From positions 1 to 11,677 of the forward strand of contig CAAHDP010000015.1 of NCBI GenBank assembly GCA_900770515.1: 11,677 nucleotides of DNA, written 5' to 3'. Origin of the DNA: an uncultured Prevotella sp. Its GTDB lineage: Bacteria; Bacteroidota; Bacteroidia; Bacteroidales; Bacteroidaceae. Position 1 is the stretch's first letter; each line of letters opens with the position of its first letter. The notes under the pieces are model-generated. The model saw only the letters and a list, made by a program, of their open reading frames with translations. It was not told the DNA's origin and made no database searches. Of this stretch, positions 6,167-11,677 are shown piece after piece. The position numbers and the translations under genes are program-made.

Positions 6167-8323
6167 TTATATGATGGTTGCTGCCGAAACAGAAACCTTT
6201 CTTCTCATTACTCTTGCCTGATATTGAATCATCTTTGGCATTTCCATTTCATTGAAACAGATGTGAAGTCCGATGGCTCTGGTCATGAGCAAATCATCGT
6301 GCTTTCCGTCGATGGCTCCGTATGCTCCGTTCTTCTTACGCTCGTAGGTAAGGAACTCATTCAGGCATCGTTGGTCACGCTCAACGTATAGATGCTCTCT
6401 GACTACCTGAACCAAAACAGAGATAACCATTGGCTTGGTTGCCACATTGGTATGGAATCCGTACTTGCGTGGAAGACCTTCCTTGATGTCAGCTTCGCTC
6501 TGCTTGCGTGCATAGAGATTATCGTACTCATCCTTTATTTGATTCAGGATGAACTCAGACTGGTCACCACCTTCCAAGATGTGCTCCTTGTCTTTCGTCT
6601 CCAAGGTGTTGGATTCAATCACCAATAGGGCATTGTCGTAGTACTTGGCTATCTGAGCTGCCTTCCATGCCAGCAAGTCCATATCTATGTGTCCGTACCA
6701 TTGGGCTACCACGTATGGTTTGCCGCCTTCTATCATCCAATATCGGTCGAAGACACAGATAACAGACCAGTCTGCCTTACTACCTCTACCGCCAATATCC
6801 ACGACAACCAGATAGCGGTTTGTGACCTTGCAATCGTCAAAGTACTCTGGCTTGCTCCATATCCACAACTGCCCAGTCTTGTCTTCTGTGAATCGAACAT
6901 TCTGTAGGCACTTCTTGCCCTTATATCCGTCTCCATACACATCACCGATGAACTTAGGTGCTCGGCAACCTTTCTTGAACTGGTCAACCTTCTCTTCTGC
7001 AAATACCTTGGCTCCTGAGTGCTTAAAGGCCTCTACTGGGTCAGAAGGGAATCCGCTAGCCATATCGCCATGGTCAGTGAACTTCTTGCGCTCCATGATA
7101 TACCAGTTGAGAGCTTCCAAAGGTGCTCCCATCTGCCACAACTTCCAAAGGTAGGTAACTGGCTCCTCACGATTAGACATCGTGTTGGTGTTGTTGCGGT
7201 TGTCGTACAACCATTTTGCGAACTCCTCTTTCTGTTTCTTACTCTCGAAGTCAAGATGGTATAGGTCGTAAATCTCGAACCAAGGTACGAAGAACGGCTC
7301 AAATACCGATTCTCCTGCTTCTGCTGCCAACCACTCCTGATGGAAGAAGTTTCCAGTACCATTTGCGGTTGATTCATATACTATCATCGTGTATGGTCTG
7401 TAGAGTACACCATTGGTCGCATTCTGTACAACTTCCTCAGGAGACTTGCCTTCCGTCTTCTCCCACAATCCCACCTCGGAACAATGGATAAGGTTGTAGT
7501 CTTCACCATTGGCAGAAGTTGGTTTCTGCATGGAACCCACCTTGATTTTGCAGAATCTCTGAGGAACCTTCTTGACGTTACCTGATGTTCCGAATCCTAC
7601 AAACTTAGGCTCGTTCTCGGTATATGCTTCTCCCATTTCATGCAGGAACTTGACTGGGAACATCTTCAATGCTTCATCAAACATTCCTCGGATGGTTTCT
7701 GCGGTGTCCTTGACCTGAGCCACGATGAGCGAATTGAGTCCCTTCTGCCACATGAGTTGCAGCCAAAGGAAGTACATCTGAATAACCGTTGAACCTCCCC
7801 ATTGTCGGGCTTTCAGCAGGATGAGACGGATAGGGCGATTCTTCTTTCTACGCTCCTCCAGCCACCTGAGCAATCTACGCTGCGGTCTTCTGAGCACAAA
7901 GCGGAAGGGGAGACCTCCACCTTTCGGCTTGATATAAATGAATACGGCAAAGAAAAAGAATGGGTCATGTTTCATTCTGATGCGAGTAAACTGCTCCACC
8001 AGTTGTTCCATTTCCTCCTCCTCGTTGTACGGCTCGTCTATATCTTTGTGCAGTTCCTCGATTACTGCCTTGCAGCTACCCAATTCAATGAGCATCTTCA
8101 CGAGCGGAATCTTCTTCATTGATATAGGAAGGTTCTGTTTCTGAATCGGGTAATCGGGCAGGAAGAGCTGGAACCGCTTATCTCCACAACCTTCACCCTT
8201 GACGGGATTGAAGGGCGTGTTGATTTCCTTGATGCGTTTCTCGTTCTCCTGAAGGATGGATTTATAGTGCTTGGCTAGTGCATCGGTTACTGGCGGCTTG
8301 GTGGCGGTTACTTGTCTTGGCAT
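6167..8323 (-). CDS. terL: Terminase large subunit (TerL)
   Basis: This is the packaging motor: an ATPase that pumps DNA into the prohead and a nuclease that cuts the concatemer. The product has 718 residues from the ATG at 8323; a GTG at 8347 would add eight but lies deeper in the preceding gene. The Walker A-type loop is KARQWGGST (171-179). A Walker B-like strand ends in IHCSE (279-283). The coupling motif is ESTANG (317-322). The RNase H-like nuclease domain starts at VVVDIGGRGSKADWS (D509), continues with LVIES (E570) and ends with GKHDDLL (D676, D677), so all acidic catalytic positions are present. The length suits a TerL with an N-terminal extension of about 150 residues. It overlaps the rhomboid gene by 16 bases. 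No portal gene follows, unlike most tailed phages. Confidence 0.97.
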   Translation of the reverse strand: MPRQVTATKPPVTDALAKHYKSILQENEKRIKEINTPFNPVKGEGCGDKRFQLFLPDYPIQKQNLPISMKKIPLVKMLIELGSCKAVIEELHKDIDEPYNEEEEMEQLVEQFTRIRMKHDPFFFFAVFIYIKPKGGGLPFRFVLRRPQRRLLRWLEERRKKNRPIRLILLKARQWGGSTVIQMYFLWLQLMWQKGLNSLIVAQVKDTAETIRGMFDEALKMFPVKFLHEMGEAYTENEPKFVGFGTSGNVKKVPQRFCKIKVGSMQKPTSANGEDYNLIHCSEVGLWEKTEGKSPEEVVQNATNGVLYRPYTMIVYESTANGTGNFFHQEWLAAEAGESVFEPFFVPWFEIYDLYHLDFESKKQKEEFAKWLYDNRNNTNTMSNREEPVTYLWKLWQMGAPLEALNWYIMERKKFTDHGDMASGFPSDPVEAFKHSGAKVFAEEKVDQFKKGCRAPKFIGDVYGDGYKGKKCLQNVRFTEDKTGQLWIWSKPEYFDDCKVTNRYLVVVDIGGRGSKADWSVICVFDRYWMIEGGKPYVVAQWYGHIDMDLLAWKAAQIAKYYDNALLVIESNTLETKDKEHILEGGDQSEFILNQIKDEYDNLYARKQSEADIKEGLPRKYGFHTNVATKPMVISVLVQVVREHLYVERDQRCLNEFLTYERKKNGAYGAIDGKHDDLLMTRAIGLHICFNEMEMPKMIQYQARVMRRKVSVSAATII

Positions 8324-8787
8324 AGCGGTGCGTTTAGATAACCCCACAACAGACCAAGTACATAGCAGTAGATGTGGACTCCAACTGCCATGCAGGGAAT
8401 GAAGATTCCGATACTGATATAGATTAAGATAATTGTATTGTACCTTATCTTATTATTAACGTAAGGGGCAATAAAGCCCATGTAGGCATAGATAAAACCG
8501 CTGAGACCAATGATTGGTACGGAGGATTGGTAAGGATAGCTGATAGCGATGAGATAGAATGCGACCATGTGACCGATGCCACAAGGTGTGGCTCGATAAC
8601 ACTGATGGAAAACATATAAGTTGATGGCGGCATGGAAGACGTTCTGATGAAAGAACGGATAACTGATGCGCTGCCAAAGAGTGCAGCCATCTGACAAACC
8701 CATGCCATCATAGCCCATAAGAGTGATACACATTATTATAATGTACACTGCATAAAGCGCAATCTTCTCTTTCGCTCCTCGTAGCAT
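8308..8787 (-). CDS. Compact rhomboid-type intramembrane serine protease
   Basis: The product has 159 residues with about six hydrophobic segments (near 8-24, 44-63, 70-86, 92-108, 115-133 and 136-151). The rhomboid signature is complete: W38 and R40 in the first loop, HxxxxHxxxN in segment 2 (H47, H52, N56), the nucleophile motif GLSG in segment 4 (S96) followed by FIYAYMG, and H138 with G145 and G149 in segment 6 (HxxxxxxG). In E. coli GlpG the matching dyad is Ser201/His254. It should cut transmembrane substrates inside the inner membrane. The ATG at 8787 overlaps the upstream gene by 52 bases but is needed for a full first helix; an ATG at 8733 would remove most of it. It overlaps terL at its end. 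Substrate unknown; the capsid protein with its hydrophobic N-terminus is a candidate by inference. From memory, similar genes may occur in other Bacteroidales phages. Confidence 0.85.
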   Translation of the reverse strand: MLRGAKEKIALYAVYIIIMCITLMGYDGMGLSDGCTLWQRISYPFFHQNVFHAAINLYVFHQCYRATPCGIGHMVAFYLIAISYPYQSSVPIIGLSGFIYAYMGFIAPYVNNKIRYNTIILIYISIGIFIPCMAVGVHIYCYVLGLLWGYLNAPLCQDK

Positions 8788-9191
8788 CTTTTCTTCTCCT
8801 CCTTTCTCACCCTATAAAGTATGACGTGCATGGTTTGTGGAGTAAGATAGAAGCTGGGTGCTGGCTCGTAGCATACACGTTTGATAATATCCATCTTGGA
8901 TAAGTGTGGATATTGCTTTCTATAATTCTTGAATCTTCTGAAAATCTCCTGATACATTGCCCTTCGGGTTGGTATCATATAATCAATGGATTTTCCCAAC
9001 AATAAGTCTAATATGACTATATAAGCACGTTCTTCCGAAACCCAAAATCTACAGCTCGGAGACTGGGATAGCTTTTCCTCAATCTCTGAGAGTGTTATAT
9101 TGTCTCCTGTCGTAAGTATCTCACGATAAGCCCTCAATATATCAGCATCACGTTCTTCTTTAAAATCACACCGTGAATCCTTATATTTCAT
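8736..9191 (-). CDS. Putative DNA-binding protein upstream of terL (possible small terminase)
   Basis: The product has 151 residues from the ATG at 9191 (MKYKDSRCDFKEERDADILR). An ATG at 9284 in the same frame would add 31 residues, but the promoter-like TATATTTG lies between the two, and the recognisable protein begins at MKYKDSR. It is mostly helical and basic, ending in a Lys/Arg-rich tail. Two similar segments, residues 44-60 (SPSCRFWVSEERAYIVI) and 109-125 (EPAPSFYLTPQTMHVIL), suggest two tandem helix-turn-helix-like units. I recall this family (RFWVSEERA ... PAPKFYLTP) as conserved and uncharacterised in Bacteroidales phages near terL. Its place and likely DNA binding make a small terminase role plausible, but that is inference. 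It is the first gene of the leftward operon. Confidence 0.8.
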   Translation of the reverse strand: MKYKDSRCDFKEERDADILRAYREILTTGDNITLSEIEEKLSQSPSCRFWVSEERAYIVILDLLLGKSIDYMIPTRRAMYQEIFRRFKNYRKQYPHLSKMDIIKRVCYEPAPSFYLTPQTMHVILYRVRKEEKKRCYEERKRRLRFMQCTL

Positions 9192-9202
9192 ATCTGACGC
9201 TG

Positions 9203-9239
9203 CAAATATACAAAAAATAATCGAATTAGTCGTATTAGA
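9203..9239 (-). promoter_or_regulatory. Candidate promoter of the leftward operon with tandem 9-base repeats
   Basis: On the minus strand TATATTTG (9210-9203) matches TAnnTTTG. Just upstream lie two direct 9-base repeats, TCTAATACG (9239-9231) and ACTAATTCG (9230-9222), covering roughly -24 to -42. Transcription would start near 9195-9198, only a few bases before the ATG at 9191, giving an almost leaderless message. The 13-base late element is not present here, so timing or control may differ from the capsid and tail promoters. Confidence 0.5.
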
Positions 9240-9249
9240 ATAACGATAA

Positions 9250-9292
9250 TTAACGGATAAAGTAGAAATTAGCCGAAAAAGCATTAATTTTG
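9250..9292 (+). promoter_or_regulatory. Candidate phage late promoter for scaffold and capsid genes
   Basis: TTAACGGATAAAG (9250-9262) is followed after exactly 22 bases by TAATTTTG (9285-9292), fitting TAnnTTTG. The same element and spacing occur before the tail genes on the other strand (5818-5776). The expected start near 9298 leaves a leader of about 25 bases before the ATG at 9324. No TTTG -33 element is seen. TAACG also occurs twice 10 bases apart (9241-9245 and 9251-9255), the second copy inside the 13-base element. Confidence 0.55.
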
Positions 9293-9323
9293 GGCATTGA
9301 TTTATAAATTAATACATATATAT

Positions 9324-10139
9324 ATGCCAGATAATACAAATATTGAACAGAATGTTGGTGCTGCCAAGCAGCAGGAAACGAAGACCAAGAGAGACTTGGC
9401 TTTGGAGCGTTTGAAGACCCGACACCCAGACACGGAGTATGCGGATGATGAAGCTATGTATGGCGCAATCAATGATGATTATGATGCCGACCAGAAGGCT
9501 TTGCAGGGTTATAAGGATAATGAGAAGGCGATGGGTGACTGGTTGGGCAGTGACCCTGAGGCAGCTACCTTCCTACAAGCAATGAAGGCAGGTAGGAGTC
9601 CTTACGCTGAGTTGATTCGTACACATGGCGAGGATGCCATTGACTACTACTCTGACCCTGACAATGCGGATGAGATTGCATCGGCTCAGTCGGAGTTCTT
9701 GCAGAATGCTGCCAACGGCAAGAAATTGCAGGAGGAGTATGACAAGAACATGCCAGCCAGCTATGAAGTATTCGACAAGTTGGAGGAGAAGTATGGTGAG
9801 GAAGCGGTAAACGAAGCTATCGACCAGTGCTTTCAGACTATGCGCAATGTGGTGACTGGTAAGTTTACTGAGGATATGATTACTGCTTTCATCAAGGCTA
9901 AGAACCATGATACCGATGTGGCTGATGCGGCACATGAAGGTGAGGTTCGTGGTAAGAACAGCAAGCACGTCAAGAACCTTGAACTGAGAAAGAAGGGCGA
10001 TGGTACTGCCGACCTTGATTCTGCCAATGCAGAGACCAAGCAGACGGATAACCTGCCAAACCTTGGTGCGCTTGGTAGGGCATCACGTAGGGGTAACATC
10101 TGGGAGCGTGGAAACGAGAAGAGAACACGCATTCGATAA
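9324..10139 (+). CDS. Scaffold-like capsid assembly protein
   Basis: The product has 271 residues from the ATG at 9324, with TTAATA 9 bases upstream; an in-frame TTG at 9297 would fall at the expected transcription start and is rejected. The protein is hydrophilic, helical and acidic in its middle, with a basic C-terminus (GRASRRGNIWERGNEKR). Recognisable segments are LERLKTRHPDTEYADDEAMYG near the N-terminus, GSDPEAATFL, and AAHEGEVRGKN before the tail. I recall this family as the gene directly before the capsid gene in many Bacteroidales phages. Its position, charge and lack of catalytic motifs fit a scaffolding protein whose basic end contacts the capsid shell. It is followed after 45 bases by the capsid gene with no terminator between. 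Identity as a conserved phage gene is sure; the scaffold role is inference. Confidence 0.8.
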   Translation: MPDNTNIEQNVGAAKQQETKTKRDLALERLKTRHPDTEYADDEAMYGAINDDYDADQKALQGYKDNEKAMGDWLGSDPEAATFLQAMKAGRSPYAELIRTHGEDAIDYYSDPDNADEIASAQSEFLQNAANGKKLQEEYDKNMPASYEVFDKLEEKYGEEAVNEAIDQCFQTMRNVVTGKFTEDMITAFIKAKNHDTDVADAAHEGEVRGKNSKHVKNLELRKKGDGTADLDSANAETKQTDNLPNLGALGRASRRGNIWERGNEKRTRIR

Positions 10140-10166
10140 GGTAAAAAGATAATATATAATGTTTAA

Positions 10167-10177
10167 TTAATATTCAG
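10167..10177 (+). promoter_or_regulatory. A/T-rich leader element before the capsid gene
   Basis: TTAATATTCAG is identical to the 11 bases before the ATG at 344 and ends seven bases before the capsid ATG at 10185. No Shine-Dalgarno sequence is present. I infer a role in ribosome recruitment for a highly expressed protein. Confidence 0.35.
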
Positions 10178-10184
10178 AATAACA

Positions 10185-11677
10185 ATGAAGAAAAGTACAT
10201 TTAATCGGCTATTTTCCATCTTTATTATGGTAATGGCAGTTATTTTTGGAGTGAATGGTAATGTTATCATGGCTGAGGCGGCTTTGCCTGATGGTGGTAC
10301 TACCGAGAGTGGTCATGCTGCTGAGGCTGGTGGTGCTACTGCTGCCGATGATGCTGGCAATGGTGGTGCTGCCCGTCAGGATGATGGTATTGCCACCGAA
10401 ACTAAGGGTCGTGAGCATTATAACGAGAATGGCACGGAGTTCTATGAGAACGACATCAACGACAAGATTACCAAGATTCGTCCGATGGCTACTCCAGTTG
10501 ACCAGATTTCACGCTATGCAACAACCAAGTCTGCTGATTCGTTTATTGTAGAATACTGGAGTATCGGTACACGTCCTATCAAGACAACCGTGAAGGAGAC
10601 AACCGTGGAGAGTACTGGTACATCTATGGTATTGAAGGTAGAAGACCCTGAAATGTTTACGCTGGATGATACCATCCGAGTGGTAGGTGTTAAGGCGATT
10701 ACCAACTACAAGAATCAGGCTTATGCAGACCTTACCGATGAACCTACTCCTGATTTGGAACTTTGTGTGTGCGGTAAGGATAATGAGGGTTATCCTATTG
10801 TGTATGCCGTAAATGGTAATTTGGTTAAGAAACAGCCTATTGGCATTCCAGCCTTGCAGAAGGGTCAGAAACTTATCCGCATGGCGAAGAGTTGCGGTGA
10901 GTTGGACGTACAGACGGGTCGTTTCAACAATCTTCCTGATTCTGATACTCAGTATTGTCAGAACTTCATGATTCAGGTTGAGGAGAGTACCTTCAACAAG
11001 ATTGCTGCTAAGAGAGTAGATTGGGACTTCTCAGACATTGAGGAGGATAGCATCTACGATATGCGCCTTGCTATGGAAGGTACTTATCTCTTCGGTGATA
11101 TGGCTTGTATCAAGCATACTACCAAGAACAACTCTGCTCAGTGGTTTACAAAGGGTATCTGGTGGATGGCTGGTAAGGACATTGAGGTAGGTCATGTTGC
11201 TACTGCTGACGATATTAAGAAGGGATATGGTAAGAACGAGCGAGTGATTGCAGACTTGGAGTTGGTTGACATTTCCAAGGACTTGTTTGTAGGTACTGGT
11301 ATCGGCAACAAGCGCAAGGTGATTATCGCTGGTTCTAACTTCGTGAGTGCATTCAGTAAGATTGACTCTGACAAGTTCCGCTTGAAGGACACCGTAGAGG
11401 TTTGGAACTTGAAGTTCAAGAGTTGGGAGACTGACTTCGGTGAGGTACTGATGATTCACTCTGAGTTGTTTGACCTCTTCGATATGAGCGACTGCGGCTT
11501 TGCCCTTGACCCTGAGTTCTTGGTTAAGCGAGTACACTTGTCTTGGACACGTAACGTGCTCGACTTGAAGAAGGCTGGCATCCGTAACACCGATGCAGTA
11601 GTTATTCAGGAGGTAGCTTGTCTGTACTTGAAGTACCCTAAGGCACACGCTCGTATGCGCCTTGCTGCGGTTCCTGC
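10185..11677 (+). CDS. Major capsid protein, 3' end outside the window
   Basis: ATG at 10185 opens a frame that stays open to the window edge (about 497 codons). Residues ~85-113 (FYENDINDKITKIRPMATPV and the following DQISRYAT) are the hallmark I recall for major capsid proteins of many Bacteroidales phages. Further support comes from FTLDDTIRVVGVK, ELDVQTGRF, QYCQNFMIQVE and WWMAGKDIEVG. The position after the scaffold-like gene fits. The N-terminus is odd for a capsid protein: residues 1-30 look like a signal peptide (MKKSTFNRLF, then a hydrophobic stretch IFIMVMAVIFGV, then an AxA-type site, AEA, at 30-32). A disordered Ala/Gly-rich linker follows to about residue 75. From memory, related capsid proteins share such a start. 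Trimming by a host signal peptidase, the phage rhomboid or another protease is possible. The missing C-terminus is probably short. Confidence 0.92.
   Translation, partial: MKKSTFNRLFSIFIMVMAVIFGVNGNVIMAEAALPDGGTTESGHAAEAGGATAADDAGNGGAARQDDGIATETKGREHYNENGTEFYENDINDKITKIRPMATPVDQISRYATTKSADSFIVEYWSIGTRPIKTTVKETTVESTGTSMVLKVEDPEMFTLDDTIRVVGVKAITNYKNQAYADLTDEPTPDLELCVCGKDNEGYPIVYAVNGNLVKKQPIGIPALQKGQKLIRMAKSCGELDVQTGRFNNLPDSDTQYCQNFMIQVEESTFNKIAAKRVDWDFSDIEEDSIYDMRLAMEGTYLFGDMACIKHTTKNNSAQWFTKGIWWMAGKDIEVGHVATADDIKKGYGKNERVIADLELVDISKDLFVGTGIGNKRKVIIAGSNFVSAFSKIDSDKFRLKDTVEVWNLKFKSWETDFGEVLMIHSELFDLFDMSDCGFALDPEFLVKRVHLSWTRNVLDLKKAGIRNTDAVVIQEVACLYLKYPKAHARMRLAAVP

Noticed and set aside
7033..7377. 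Minus-strand frame inside terL
   Set aside because: It is out of frame with TerL, which has a complete set of motifs across this stretch.
9192..9284. N-terminal extension of the leftward operon's first gene to the ATG at 9284
   Set aside because: The extension would cross the promoter-like TATATTTG and the tandem repeats, and its residues do not resemble the family, which begins MKYKDSR.
9573..9968. Minus-strand open frame opposite the scaffold-like gene
   Set aside because: It lies entirely within a conserved gene on the plus strand and has no leader, motif or recognisable family.
10255..10551. Plus-strand frame in the capsid gene's N-terminal region
   Set aside because: It is out of frame with the capsid protein; its Leu/Met/Val-rich product reflects the GCT/GGT-rich linker read in another frame.
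11031..11648. Minus-strand open frame of 205 codons
   Set aside because: It lies wholly opposite the capsid gene, whose protein is clearly recognisable; the antisense frame shows no family pattern and is a by-product of codon use.

Overview
The window reads as part of a tailed double-stranded DNA phage (or prophage) of a Bacteroidales host such as Bacteroides or Prevotella. The evidence is a complete large terminase, a scaffold-like protein followed by a major capsid protein with a segment I recognise from Bacteroidales phages, and a long tail-fibre gene. Other support is promoter-like elements of the Bacteroidota type (TAnnTTTG) and A/T-rich gene leaders without Shine-Dalgarno sequences. No integrase, host gene, tRNA, CRISPR array or insertion sequence is visible, so lytic and lysogenic lifestyles cannot be told apart here.

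Layout. (1) Positions 1-1158, rightward: three small genes: an Arg/Glu- then Gly-rich protein, an uncharacterised 142-residue protein, and a HExxH zincin-like protein. A long stem-loop lies between the first two. (2) Positions 1208-1449: a 56-residue coiled-coil gene with a possible promoter of its own and a terminator that works for both converging strands. (3) Positions 9191 down to 1482, leftward: a 151-residue putative DNA-binding protein with an internal duplication, a compact rhomboid-type intramembrane protease, TerL, a small basic protein, a tail/baseplate-like protein, a 965-residue tail fibre with an SGNH-hydrolase-like C-terminal part, and a small uncharacterised protein. (4) Positions 9192-9323: a divergent control region. 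(5) Positions 9324-11677, rightward: a scaffold-like protein and the major capsid protein, which runs off the right edge. TerL and the capsid genes are therefore divergent, and no portal gene is seen.

Main points of interest. First, the rhomboid keeps the whole catalytic signature (HxxxxHxxxN, GLSG, HxxxxxxG) and sits between TerL and the gene upstream of it, while the capsid protein begins with a signal-peptide-like hydrophobic segment. I infer, without proof, that membrane-associated capsid protein could be trimmed by a host signal peptidase or by the phage rhomboid. Second, an exact 13-base element (TTAACGGATAAAG) occurs in two intergenic regions, each time exactly 22 bases upstream of a TAnnTTTG element and pointing toward structural genes (scaffold/capsid and tail). 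This looks like a phage-specific late promoter. Third, a TTAATA-like hexamer recurs 9-13 bases before several start codons and agrees with the starts chosen. Fourth, the tail fibre is a mosaic: a moderately GC-rich N-terminal attachment part joined to a very AT-rich receptor-facing part.
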